64,000 bases of DNA from Fibrobacter succinogenes. Lineage in GTDB: Bacteria; Fibrobacterota; Fibrobacteria; Fibrobacterales; Fibrobacteraceae. Below the pieces are notes generated by a model. It was not told the origin of the DNA, did no database searches, and was given only the letters and a program-made list of their open reading frames with translations. Both the position numbers and the translations under genes were made by a program. The stretch is taken from assembly GCA_902768715.1 (NCBI GenBank), contig CACXMH010000001.1, forward strand, positions 1 to 64,000, given 5' to 3'. Positions 8,531-16,701 of this stretch are shown in pieces (the stretch's first letter is position 1; each line of letters opens with the position of its first letter).

Positions 8531-9388
8531 ATGAAGACAAAAATAACCTCTTTTCTCTGGTCTGCCCTGCTGTGCGCCATGACTTTTGCGACGGGTGCCT
8601 TTGCGGATACCGAGGCCGGCATTTACGAAAAGGACCATATACGTGGTTTTATCTCTATCGGCGCCGACTACCGTGGCATGTTCTCGGAGTTCCAGAACTA
8701 CGTGAACCGGACCGCCTTCTTGAACGGTTATCATGTTGATCCGTATGATGACAGCACCAAGTATGCCAACTTTCTGAATTACGAAACCTTTGATGATTAC
8801 TACTTCGGCATGCACGTGAACATCGGTGCCCAGTACAAGCAGTTCCTGACCTGGTTCGACATCAACTTCATGCCCACCCAGATTTCTGAACGCCCCAGTT
8901 CTACTTATACGGCCATTTCCGAAGATGGAACCCGCGCCATGAAATTCCCGTTGTACGACGTGCGCTGGTTTGCCTATGGTGCGGACTGGATGTTCGGTTG
9001 GAAGCTCTTCGGTGAGAACACCTTTATCAACTTGATTCCTGCCGTTGGTTTCGGTTTCAACCTTATCAACTTCCATTTGGCTTCCAACTTTGACTTCACT
9101 GATTCAGATGACAAATCCACTGTTTCCGCAAGGGATCGCTACTATAGTACCTTTGCTTCTACCTTCAATTCCGAACTGGAACTTCGCTTGGAGTTTGGCC
9201 CCATCGCTGTGGGTGCCTACGGTGGTTACCGCTGCGTCCGTTACAACGAGCTTGAAATCGAAAAACATGTCTTCGAGGGCGGCAGCTCTTACGACACCGA
9301 CAACGTCGGTGACACCTGGTTTGTGGGTCTTCGTCTCACCTGGATCTTCCGCAGCGAATGGCAGAAGAAGCAGGACGACAAGCTTTAA
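8531..9388 (+). CDS. outer membrane beta-barrel protein, unknown
   Basis: From ATG 8531 (GGGAG about 8 bases upstream) the protein has 285 residues. A signal peptide ends near ATGAFA. The mature part is rich in Tyr, Phe and Trp, with alternating strands and turns (DYRGMFSEFQNYV, YFGMHVNIGAQYKQF, FINLIPAVGFGFNLI), ending near TWFVGLRLTWIF before a short charged tail. This is the pattern of an outer-membrane barrel of about 10-12 strands. It is divergent from the binding-protein gene at 7206 and may share a control region with it (8454-8530). Confidence 0.75.
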   Translation: MKTKITSFLWSALLCAMTFATGAFADTEAGIYEKDHIRGFISIGADYRGMFSEFQNYVNRTAFLNGYHVDPYDDSTKYANFLNYETFDDYYFGMHVNIGAQYKQFLTWFDINFMPTQISERPSSTYTAISEDGTRAMKFPLYDVRWFAYGADWMFGWKLFGENTFINLIPAVGFGFNLINFHLASNFDFTDSDDKSTVSARDRYYSTFASTFNSELELRLEFGPIAVGAYGGYRCVRYNELEIEKHVFEGGSSYDTDNVGDTWFVGLRLTWIFRSEWQKKQDDKL

Positions 9389-9420
9389 TCTTTATCCCGG
9401 CTACAGAGTAGTTTCAATTT

Positions 9421-9500
9421 GTCATCCCGACCATTGTAATTTCAACCTGTCACCCCGGTTACTATAATTTTAGCATGTCACCCCGGCCACCGTGCCGGGG
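9421..9500. repeat. three imperfect 28-base tandem repeats
   Basis: GTCATCCCG or GTCACCCCG recurs at 9421, 9449 and 9477, exactly 28 bases apart, with partly conserved spacers (TAATTTCAACCT, TAATTTTAGCAT). The last unit forms the stem of the terminator. It lies between convergent genes. Confidence 0.75.
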
Positions 9501-9511
9501 ATCTTTCTTTT
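9481..9511 (+). terminator. terminator between convergent genes
   Basis: Stem CCCCGGC / GCCGGGG (9481-9487, 9494-9500) followed by ATCTTTCTTTT. Confidence 0.8.
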
Positions 9512-10205
9512 ATGACACCCGGTTCATCGGCCGCTTGAACAGCTGGTCCAGGGCGTAAATGCGGGTCTCTTTTTTGCTGGGTACATGCGTGTTGATTTTA
9601 AATAAACTAATGTCCGAATAGAGTGAAGGCGGGTTGTTGTTGGCCACATGCTCCATGGCAATATAGTAGGCCGAATTATCCCGCAAGAGGCTATCCGTTT
9701 TCCAGTGGACCCACCGGTTGCATCTTTCAAAGGCGAAATTCCAGCCCAACAGTAGCGTTGGGATTCCCATTTCGCCGAGCCTGTCGGGCAGGGGCGAATA
9801 CTGCCCCTGGGTGCTGAGGAGTATCACTGCATCTACATGCCTGTAGGTGGCAAAGGTCAGGGCGTCTTCTATCAGGGCAAGGTTCGGTGAATTATCCTGC
9901 CCCCGTGTGGCGTAGTGAATCTGGAATCCGGCGTAGCGCAGTTCGCGCTCGAGGTTGAAAATACCGTCATTGGTAGAGCCGAAACTTTTCGGATCTCTGT
10001 CGGGATGGTAGTAGTGGCAGTCCATCAGGGCGTATTTCTTGGGCGGGTCGAAAAGGCGCAGGGCCTGGTCCCTGGCCCAGTTCTTGATTCCCAGAAAATC
10101 CAGCGTGGAATGGAAGGGGTGGTATTTTCGGTAAAAGGTGTTGACCTTCTTGAGGGTGAAACCGTCAACGTAGAAGGCGATATGGAAAGGCTGTTTGTGA
10201 TGCAT
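9510..10205 (-). CDS. NYN domain protein (DUF88/LabA-like)
   Basis: With the start at ATG 10205 (AGGAG 8 bases upstream) the protein has 231 residues. NYN domains are PIN-like RNases. Visible features: an N-terminal strand with the acidic residue FYVDGFTL, the segment KYALMDCHYYHPDRDP, a run before DALTFATYRHVDAVILLSTQGQYSPL that matches the second acidic strand and the S/T-x-D-x-D/Q area, then GIPTLLLGWN. The usual D-S-D motif reads LSTQGQYSPL here, so one metal ligand is replaced by Gln and activity is uncertain. A longer frame to 10256 would run into the upstream terminator. Confidence 0.75.
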   Translation of the reverse strand: MHHKQPFHIAFYVDGFTLKKVNTFYRKYHPFHSTLDFLGIKNWARDQALRLFDPPKKYALMDCHYYHPDRDPKSFGSTNDGIFNLERELRYAGFQIHYATRGQDNSPNLALIEDALTFATYRHVDAVILLSTQGQYSPLPDRLGEMGIPTLLLGWNFAFERCNRWVHWKTDSLLRDNSAYYIAMEHVANNNPPSLYSDISLFKINTHVPSKKETRIYALDQLFKRPMNRVS

Positions 10206-10254
10206 TGCTACTCCTGGTTTTAAGTCGTACATGTATAAAACGGAGATGCAAAAC

Positions 10255-10292
10255 AAAAAGAGCCTGAAAATTTTCTTTACAGGCTCTTTTTT
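10255..10292 (-). terminator. terminator after TPR gene
   Basis: Perfect 12-base stem AAAAAGAGCCTG / CAGGCTCTTTTT with a 13-base loop. It follows the stop of the gene at 10323 and precedes the NYN gene. Confidence 0.9.
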
Positions 10293-10322
10293 ACATAAGT
10301 AGGGGGAAAGTTTACAGAATGA

Positions 10323-11258
10323 CTATAATAGTTTCCTCTTTTTCAGGTCGTCCATGAGGGAACCGGGCATCCATTTTTCTAACGCCTTGTATTCGGGCGC
10401 CTTCAGCTTGTCGCGCCAGGCCTGCGCGGCCTTCTGGTCGCCCTTGTCGTTGTAGATGCGGATAAGGTTCAGCACGGAACACCAGTAGCGGATACTTTTG
10501 CCGGTGCGCTTCTGGTAGCTTTCGGCGCTCTGCTCGTAAATCTTGGCGGCCTCGTCGTAACGCTTGAGACGGTAGAGCATGTCGGCCTTGATCTGGAGCA
10601 TCACCGGGTGGGCGGGCGCCTTCTTTAGGCCCCGCTCCGAAAGTTTCAGTCCCGTCTCGAAATCTTCCTTGTCGTAGTGCATCCAGATAAGCGGCGCAAG
10701 GAACAGGGGCCAGAACCGCTTGGAGACCTTGGAGGCGCTGTCCAGCACCGTGAGGTAGCGGCTCCGGTTGTCGGACTTGAAGGGAAGCCAGCTGAAGCTC
10801 TGATCTACATAGTAGGCGTAGATGGCGTAGAACGCCTGGGGGTCCAGTTCCTTGGAATCCTCGAACATCTTGGCGGCGGAGCGGGTTTTCATGGCGCCCT
10901 TGATGGAATGCCCTGTCTCGCTTTGCACAAAGCCAAGCTCGAACATCTGGAGCCCTTGCCACAGGCCCTGGGCCTTGCATTTTTCCAGGCTTTCTCCCGC
11001 CATGAAAAGGGCTGCCGTGTCGCCCAGGTCGTCGTACATGCTAATCCGCACAATGCTTTCGATGACGCAGCCCGCCCCTTCGTCTTTTGCCTTGAGGGAC
11101 TGTGCCGTGCTGAGGGCCGCCTTGTAGTCTAGCGCCATGGTCTGGGCCGTTGCTTTCTCTACCAGGTTCTCCAGGGAGTCGGGCAGGGCGAGCGATAGAT
11201 TCTCGGCAAAGGAGAATGCCGCAAGCAGGAGCGATATGGCGATGGTACGCAGTAGCAT
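10323..11258 (-). CDS. secreted TPR-repeat protein
   Basis: A 311-residue protein with a clear signal peptide (MLLRTIAISLLLAAFSFAE) and alpha-helical repeats. The best TPR-like units are near residues 205-275 (FETGLKLSERGLKKAPAHPVMLQIKA, then YDEAAKIYEQSAESYQKRTG and YNDKGDQKAAQAWRDKL). It contains no enzyme motif, so it is probably a periplasmic or outer-membrane-associated scaffold. It is a single-gene unit with its own terminator. It is divergent from the MATE gene; the gap between them is only about 80 bases. Confidence 0.75.
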   Translation of the reverse strand: MLLRTIAISLLLAAFSFAENLSLALPDSLENLVEKATAQTMALDYKAALSTAQSLKAKDEGAGCVIESIVRISMYDDLGDTAALFMAGESLEKCKAQGLWQGLQMFELGFVQSETGHSIKGAMKTRSAAKMFEDSKELDPQAFYAIYAYYVDQSFSWLPFKSDNRSRYLTVLDSASKVSKRFWPLFLAPLIWMHYDKEDFETGLKLSERGLKKAPAHPVMLQIKADMLYRLKRYDEAAKIYEQSAESYQKRTGKSIRYWCSVLNLIRIYNDKGDQKAAQAWRDKLKAPEYKALEKWMPGSLMDDLKKRKLL

Positions 11259-11342
11259 AGGGGTAAAGATAGCATTTATTTGGGAATAACCGATGTGAAA
11301 AACATTTTATATTTTCTGCAGGGGCATCATTTCTGTAGTTAT

Positions 11343-13115
11343 ATGAAATCTCTTTTCGGGCAGTCCAATACCTTTTTGCGCAACGACGAAATCGTAAAAA
11401 AGCAGTTCATGCGCTTTTTGATTCCGTCGGTGGCAAGCACTATCGCCCTGTCTCTGAACCAATTCGCCGATTCCATTATCGTGGCCCAGCTTTTGGGGAG
11501 TTCCGCCATGAGCGTGGTGAACCTGGGCGTGCCTATTATGATGGCGTTTGCCGTGGTTTACATGCTGTTTGGAACAGGCGGTTCCGTGGTTTACGCCAAC
11601 TATCTGGGAAAGATGGAAAAGAAAAAGGCAGGGGGCGTTTTCTCTTTTACGCTTTTGTCGGCCTTTGTTGTCTCGGCGCTTGTGGCGTGTGTGGGGATTG
11701 TTTTCAACGAGAGTCTATCCGGGATTCTTTGTTCCGACCAAACCCTCTTGGCCGAATTTTCCTCCTATGCAAAGATTCTCTTTGTGAGCACTGTTCCCAT
11801 AGTTGTAATCCAGGTGGTCATCAATTTCTTACCCGCTGCCGGTAGCCCGAAACTGGCGACTTTCATAAACCTTCTGGCTAATGTGACAAACCTGGTTTTT
11901 GACTACGTGTTTATCCATTTTGGAGGGATGGATGTAACGGGTGCGGCCTGGGCGACTTTTGGCGGCTATATCGTGGGATTCCTCTTTTTGATGCTCTGGG
12001 TTCTGCTGAAAAAATGCAGGATTCCCCTGGAGGCATTCACGCTGGATACCGTCAAGAGTATTAGGCAGATTGCAGGTGGCGGCGTATCTGCCGCGATGGT
12101 CCAGCTGGGTTTTGCGGTAAAGTTTTCGTACTGCAACATTGTGGCAGGGAAGATTGCGGGGGTGGTGGGCATTACTGCCTTTGCGGGGGGAATGCAGACC
12201 ATTTCCATTGTCTCGGTCATTATGGCGGGCATTGCGTCGGCGATTGTCCCCCTGATTGCCGTGATGAATGCCCAAAGGGATTTTGCGGGAATCCGCTTCC
12301 TTACCGCCCGTGCGTTGAAGCTGCAATTCGTGGTGAACATGGCGTTGGCCCTGCTGTTCCTGTTCTTCCCGACAATTATTACCACCATGTACAATATCAA
12401 TGATCCCAAGGCCTACGACATGACCATTACTGCGGTCAGGATTTTCACGGTCATGTTTGTTGTCCGGGGATTTGTCCAGATTGCACTATTTAGCAACCTT
12501 GCCCTGGGAAGAAAAGTCTATTCCTTTGTTATCAGCACCTTTGACGGTTTTGTGGGGATTGTCCCGCTGGTGTATGTGCTGTCGAAGCTGTTGGGGATAG
12601 ATGGCCTTTGGATTGCGTACCCCGCCTGTGCCGTGCTGATTGTTGTCGGAATATACGCATACAACTTGATTGCCCGCCGTCACCTGGATTACAAGGCTTC
12701 CCTTTTCTTGCTCTTGCCCAAGGAGGGCTTCAAGGGAGATATTTTGGATATTTCGCTGCGGTGGGATATTGGCAAGGCTTCCGAAGTGTCGAAGTTGGTT
12801 TACGAGTACTGCGGTAAATACGGAATCGATTCTCAAAAGTCCAACCTGCTTGCCATTGCCTGCGAAGAGATATTTGTCTATACCCTCAATCACTCCGGTG
12901 AAAACCGAGTCAATATGGATATACGGATAACCTTGGAAAAAGGAGTGGTGGAAGTCTATGTCAAGAGCGTCGGTGTTCCCTTTGACCATGTTAGCGCAGA
13001 TCAGGAGCAATATGGGAATATCTGGATGATTAAAAAGATTTCGACAGACTTTAAATACGACTACCTTTTGGGATTGAACCAGACTGTAATCAAGCTGGCT
13101 ACGCAAAAAATATAG
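11343..13115 (+). CDS. MATE-family exporter fused to an RsbW-like pseudo-ATPase domain
   Basis: About 590 residues from ATG 11343. Residues about 20-440 have twelve hydrophobic segments of a MATE multidrug/Na+ antiporter (IPSVASTIALSLNQFADSII, then MAFAVVYMLFGTGGSVVYAN). The last 120 residues resemble the GHKL ATPase of RsbW anti-sigma kinases (from DISLRWDIGKASEVSKLVYEYC). In that domain the N-box reads AIACEEIFVYTLNHS, with Tyr where Asn coordinates Mg-ATP; the Asp of the G1 box is Ser (VKSVGVPFD); the glycine box is eroded. The start is uncertain because no good ribosome site is near 11343. A terminator follows. Confidence 0.85.
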   Translation: MKSLFGQSNTFLRNDEIVKKQFMRFLIPSVASTIALSLNQFADSIIVAQLLGSSAMSVVNLGVPIMMAFAVVYMLFGTGGSVVYANYLGKMEKKKAGGVFSFTLLSAFVVSALVACVGIVFNESLSGILCSDQTLLAEFSSYAKILFVSTVPIVVIQVVINFLPAAGSPKLATFINLLANVTNLVFDYVFIHFGGMDVTGAAWATFGGYIVGFLFLMLWVLLKKCRIPLEAFTLDTVKSIRQIAGGGVSAAMVQLGFAVKFSYCNIVAGKIAGVVGITAFAGGMQTISIVSVIMAGIASAIVPLIAVMNAQRDFAGIRFLTARALKLQFVVNMALALLFLFFPTIITTMYNINDPKAYDMTITAVRIFTVMFVVRGFVQIALFSNLALGRKVYSFVISTFDGFVGIVPLVYVLSKLLGIDGLWIAYPACAVLIVVGIYAYNLIARRHLDYKASLFLLLPKEGFKGDILDISLRWDIGKASEVSKLVYEYCGKYGIDSQKSNLLAIACEEIFVYTLNHSGENRVNMDIRITLEKGVVEVYVKSVGVPFDHVSADQEQYGNIWMIKKISTDFKYDYLLGLNQTVIKLATQKI

Positions 13116-13138
13116 TCCAAAGTGGAATAACCTTTTGC

Positions 13139-13171
13139 CTGCGTGGAGAATTGCTCGCCACGCATTTTTTG
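13139..13171 (+). terminator. terminator after MATE gene
   Basis: TGCGTGG / CCACGCA stem with an 11-base loop and a following T6 run. Confidence 0.9.
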
Positions 13172-13283
13172 TTTGTGCAACTTTTTGACAATCAACGTGT
13201 TGCAGTAAAAACTTTGCGGCATTGTGGTGGCCATGCTGTGTCCCCGTGAATTTTACCCAATCCCTATTAAATCCTTACACTGC

Positions 13284-13312
13284 TTGCTTTGCGGCGTGCA
13301 GAGTGGTATATT
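13284..13312 (+). promoter_or_regulatory. promoter for small gene at 13350
   Basis: TTGCTT (13284-13289), a 17-base spacer and TATATT (13307-13312). The start site would be near 13319, leaving a 30-base leader with a strong GGAGGT site at 13337-13342. Confidence 0.65.
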
Positions 13313-13349
13313 CTAGGGGAGGGAGAAACCCATTATGGAGGTAACCGTT

Positions 13350-13583
13350 ATGAACTTGTTCCATAAGACATCCGCCATAACATTCTCTATTCTGCATCCT
13401 GGATTCCAGGTTTTCAAGGACCGTATCCGCGAAGAGTTGAGCGCCACTAGCGGCGTTTACCTGGACGATGTCATGGATGACGATAGTTTGTACAAAATCT
13501 ACCGCGACGGAGAATCCGCCGAGTTCGTGGTGGCAAGCATCAACGGCCCCATGGTAGATTTTGACGATGAAGAAGCCGCCTAG
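13350..13583 (+). CDS. small acidic protein, unknown
   Basis: A 77-residue protein from ATG 13350, chosen because GGAGGT lies 7 bases upstream; an in-frame ATG at 13335 overlaps that ribosome site. It is soluble and acidic, with a run YLDDVMDDDSLYKIYRDGE in the middle and an acidic end (VDFDDEEAA). No family recognised and no signal peptide. It has its own promoter and a convergent hairpin afterwards, so it is a stand-alone gene. Confidence 0.7.
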   Translation: MNLFHKTSAITFSILHPGFQVFKDRIREELSATSGVYLDDVMDDDSLYKIYRDGESAEFVVASINGPMVDFDDEEAA

Positions 13584-13604
13584 CGCGGTGAGGTATATTT
13601 GAAC

Positions 13605-13649
13605 GCACCCCTGGCGGGGGCTGTCATGCAGTTTCTCGCCAGGGTGTGC
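13605..13649. terminator. hairpin between convergent genes
   Basis: GCACCCCTGGCG pairs with CGCCAGGGTGTGC with one bulge. There is no T run, so it may not be a classical terminator. Confidence 0.5.
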
Positions 13650-13661
13650 CGTTTGGGCTCG

Positions 13662-15509
13662 CTACTTGGCGGCCTTTTTCTTTTCTTCTTCTTCGGCGGC
13701 CTTTTCGGCTTCGAGGCTTGGGATCTTGCAGCCGTCCATGGTCTCGAATTTGCCCTTGCGGACAGTGACAATCTTGGAGTTGGTGTTGACCCCGCGGCTA
13801 AACGTGATGTCGCCGTAGATTCCCTTGAAGTTGGCTGTCTTGTTGATAGTGCCCGTCAGGTCGTTCGGGTTTTTGGCAAAGGCCGTAAACACGATGTTGG
13901 CGGCGTCATAGCTGAGGCCGCTCACCTTGTCTTCGCCGGGCTCTTCGCCCCATTTTTCCTGGAAGCTCTCGGCGAATTTCTTGTAGGATTCCGCTTCGGA
14001 ATTCATGTCTAGGGCAGGCACGCTGAAGAAGGTACTGTCGGCCAGTTTCTTGGCCTGGATCAGGAACTCCCGGCCATACCAGCCCGATGTTCCGAGCCTG
14101 ATGCCCGAAATCTTGTTGAAGGCCACCTGGCCCACCATAAGTCCCGCGTCGCCTGGGTTGGTGGCGGGGATGAATATGCCCGGAATATCGAAGGTGGAGT
14201 CCTGCATGTAGAACCGGCGTTCCTTGGGGCTGATGGCGTCGAGGTCCGTGGCTCCGCGGGCGATGTTCCGACGGCGGTTCAGCTGCTTGAAGCGGACATC
14301 GCGCAACAGGTCGAATTCCGTCTTGTAGTCGGGCCTGCCCTCTTCGTAGTTCCGGAAGGCGATGATGGTGCCGCCCCTGCGGTCCACCGCCTGGGTGAAA
14401 CTCTGGGACATGGAGGCGCCGTAGTCACCCAGTGGCGACAGGATGGCGAATTCCCGAATGGAGAGGCACTTGGTGGCGAAGTCGGCGATGCTCTGGGCCA
14501 GGTTGTCCATGGTGATGTTCACCTGGAAGATGTTGGGGCCGAGTTTTGCGATACCGTCGTCGGTGGCGGTGGGGGTCAGCATGGGGATATTCTGGAAATT
14601 GCTTCCGAGCCAGGCTGCCACCGTCGCCGCCGGTGCGCTCATGATGGGGCCCACGATGGCGATGACGCTGTCCTGGCTAATGGCCTGCTGGGTCCGCATG
14701 AGGGCGGTGGCCGCGTCTGCCCGGGTGTCGGCGAAGCGGATGTTCACCTTGTCCTTGAGCTTGGACTGCTCGTGGGCGAGGAACACGCCCTGGACGGCAG
14801 CGTTACCGAATACGGCGAAACTTCCGGAGAGGGGGGCGAGCACCAGCAGGGTGGGCTTGCCCGAACCTGCGTCCTTCATGGAGTCCAGGCCCTTCTGGGC
14901 GGTGGAGGTCAGGCTTTCGGCGTTGCCGCCGTTAATGACTTTCTTGTACCAGTAGCGGGCGGCGCGGTAGCGGCCGGCGTTCTGGCATTCACGACCGATC
15001 TGGAGCTGCATCCAGCCGATGACTTCCTTGTCGGCGGGGTATTTTTCCAGCAGGTTCTGGAGCTGGTCCGCATTCAGCAGGTCGGCGGCCAGGGTCTTGA
15101 TGAGCACTTCCTTGGTGTGGGTCCTGGCGGCCGGGTTCTGGGAGTAGGCGAGAATCCGGAGCATGGCCTCGACGCCTTCATAGACGCCCCCTTGCTCAAT
15201 GGTGACGATGGCTTTCGCCAGTTCCATGCGTTCCCGGTATTCCGAGGAAACGTGGTATTCCAGGAACTTGGAGGTAAGGCCCAGGGCTTCGTCGCGCTTG
15301 TGTTCGCGCAGGTAGCATTCCGCAAGCATCACGGAGGCCTGGGCGCCGGCGTGCTTCTTGAACTGGGACTTGGAAAGTTTCTGCAACTCGGGCACGGCTT
15401 CGGCGCACTTGCCGTCTTTGATGAGGGCCTTGGCCTTGTCGATTTCGCCGTCGGCGAGGGCAGCAGTGGAGAGCAGCAATGTAAAAAGGAGGGGTAGGAC
15501 TCGGTTCAT
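13662..15509 (-). CDS. periplasmic protein: helical repeats + Leu/Ile/Val-type binding domain
   Basis: A 615-residue protein. After a signal peptide (MNRVLPLLFTLLLSTAALA), residues about 20-210 are TPR-like helices. Residues about 220-590 form a type I periplasmic binding domain (Peripla_BP_6: LLVLAPLSGSFAVFGNAAVQG, IAIVGPIMSAPAATVAAW). The two-part layout resembles LpoA-type penicillin-binding-protein activators and many Fibrobacter and Bacteroidetes proteins. A role in peptidoglycan or amino-acid sensing is inference. The C-terminus is a Lys/Glu-rich tail. The nucleotidyltransferase-like gene lies 12 bases upstream on the same strand. Confidence 0.8.
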   Translation of the reverse strand: MNRVLPLLFTLLLSTAALADGEIDKAKALIKDGKCAEAVPELQKLSKSQFKKHAGAQASVMLAECYLREHKRDEALGLTSKFLEYHVSSEYRERMELAKAIVTIEQGGVYEGVEAMLRILAYSQNPAARTHTKEVLIKTLAADLLNADQLQNLLEKYPADKEVIGWMQLQIGRECQNAGRYRAARYWYKKVINGGNAESLTSTAQKGLDSMKDAGSGKPTLLVLAPLSGSFAVFGNAAVQGVFLAHEQSKLKDKVNIRFADTRADAATALMRTQQAISQDSVIAIVGPIMSAPAATVAAWLGSNFQNIPMLTPTATDDGIAKLGPNIFQVNITMDNLAQSIADFATKCLSIREFAILSPLGDYGASMSQSFTQAVDRRGGTIIAFRNYEEGRPDYKTEFDLLRDVRFKQLNRRRNIARGATDLDAISPKERRFYMQDSTFDIPGIFIPATNPGDAGLMVGQVAFNKISGIRLGTSGWYGREFLIQAKKLADSTFFSVPALDMNSEAESYKKFAESFQEKWGEEPGEDKVSGLSYDAANIVFTAFAKNPNDLTGTINKTANFKGIYGDITFSRGVNTNSKIVTVRKGKFETMDGCKIPSLEAEKAAEEEEKKKAAK

Positions 15510-15521
15510 GATGGGGACAGC

Positions 15522-15836
15522 CTAGTTTTCGGGGGCGGCCTGGACCACGTCGTGTTCTTTCTTGATCTGTTTCTGGAGGGATTCCGGGAGCTTGACCCAG
15601 TCGATGACGTCAACTCCGAAGGGAAGTCCGCTTTCGGCGAAGGCCTTTTCCACGGCGGTCATGGCCTCGAAGGAAAGGGGCTTGTCGGTGATGACTGCCA
15701 GTTCCAGTTGGGTGTCGGGGGTCAGGTCCACGCCCGTTACCCGGGCGCCGTATGCCCAGACCTCGAGACCCTCGAAATGAAGGCCAACGATTCGCTGGAC
15801 GGTTTCCAATTGATCGGTTTCTAAGCAAAGTGCCAT
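15522..15836 (-). CDS. degenerate minimal nucleotidyltransferase
   Basis: A 104-residue protein matching MNT-type nucleotidyltransferases over its full length: VWAYGARVTG for the GSRxxG loop, then the strand LELAVITDKPLS, and GLPFGVDVIDWVKL for the late VDVVDW strand. In active members the loop reads GS and the next strand carries D-x-D; here they are GA and Q-L-E, so both catalytic carboxylates are changed, one conservatively. It is probably inactive or repurposed. MNT proteins usually pair with HEPN toxins; no HEPN gene is present. It precedes the binding-protein gene by 12 bases. Confidence 0.75.
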   Translation of the reverse strand: MALCLETDQLETVQRIVGLHFEGLEVWAYGARVTGVDLTPDTQLELAVITDKPLSFEAMTAVEKAFAESGLPFGVDVIDWVKLPESLQKQIKKEHDVVQAAPEN

Positions 15837-15980
15837 AGTGCCTCAAAATATAGATAAAGCCCGGAGTCAATGCCCCCGAAGTCGGAGAAACTGGCCCAAA
15901 GCGGTAATTTTACTGCACGAATGTATAAAATATGCGGGGTAAATGGCTTCTTGAATCAGTAAATTGCTTGTTGATGGGTA

Positions 15981-16631
15981 TCAGGGCGTACAGGCCTCGC
16001 CCTGTAGCCTTGCCTTGACCAGCTTGTACAGGTCTGCAAAGACCTGGTCGGGGCTCCGGTCAGCATCGATGGCGGAAACGCAGTCCGGATAGTCGCGGGC
16101 CGCGGCAAGGTATCCCTTGCGCACCCGTTCGAAAAAGTCCGCCTTTTCCTGTTCCAGCCGATCGGGTGCTTCGCCCCGCCTTGCGGTGCGAGCGCGGCCC
16201 CGCTCTACGGCTATGTCCAGCACAACGGTCAATTCCGGAAAGCAGCCGTCGCAGGTCAGTTCCGTCAGCCGCTGTACCTGCTCGGCCCCGAGGCCTCGGG
16301 CGTACCCCTGGTAGGCAAACGTGCTCCAGGCAAAACGGTCGGCGATGACGATTTTTCCCGCGTCGAGGGCGGGCTGGATGATTTCGGCGATGACCTGTGC
16401 CCGTGCGGCGTTGTACAGCAAGAGTTCCGTCTTGTCGGCCATGACGCCCTTGAAACTCGGGTCCAGCAAAATCTCCCGGATCCGCTCCGAAATCTTTGCG
16501 CCGCCGGGTTCCCGGAGCTTTACCACAGAGTAGCCCTCTTTTGTGAGGGCGTCGATAAGCATGTCTATCTGGGTGGACTTGCCGGAACCGTCGATACCTT
16601 CCAGGCTAAAAAAGCGTTTTGCCGTTTTCAT
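15981..16631 (-). CDS. tmk: thymidylate kinase
   Basis: The enzyme phosphorylates dTMP to dTDP. ATG 16631 gives 216 residues, the usual size, beginning MKTAKRFFSLEGIDGSGKST with the Walker A loop GIDGSGKS. Also visible: LREPGGAKISERIREILL (the dTMP-binding DRX/EPGG region), RAQVIAEIIQPAL, and DRFAWSTFAYQGYARGLG, matching the DRY-S-AYQ motif with Phe for Tyr. The lid region is ARTARRGEAPDRLEQE. The reading frame continues upstream to 16967 through another gene, so that extension is rejected. Confidence 0.95.
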   Translation of the reverse strand: MKTAKRFFSLEGIDGSGKSTQIDMLIDALTKEGYSVVKLREPGGAKISERIREILLDPSFKGVMADKTELLLYNAARAQVIAEIIQPALDAGKIVIADRFAWSTFAYQGYARGLGAEQVQRLTELTCDGCFPELTVVLDIAVERGRARTARRGEAPDRLEQEKADFFERVRKGYLAAARDYPDCVSAIDADRSPDQVFADLYKLVKARLQGEACTP

Positions 16632-16645
16632 GGCTGTAAATATGC

Positions 16646-16670
16646 AAAAAAAAGCGCCCGTTGTGGGCGC
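16646..16670 (-). terminator. terminator after secreted-peptide gene
   Basis: GCGCCC / GGGCGC stem (16654-16659, 16665-16670) running into eight T on the minus strand. A second hairpin (GGTCCT/AGGACC, about 16673-16688) lies just before it. Confidence 0.9.
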
Positions 16671-16701
16671 CTGGTCCTGACGAGGACCCTTTTCGGAAAT
16701 G

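Noticed and set aside
9421-9500. Possible CRISPR array (28-base spacing)
   Set aside because: The units are imperfect, abut without unique spacers of constant length, and end in a terminator; no cas genes are present.
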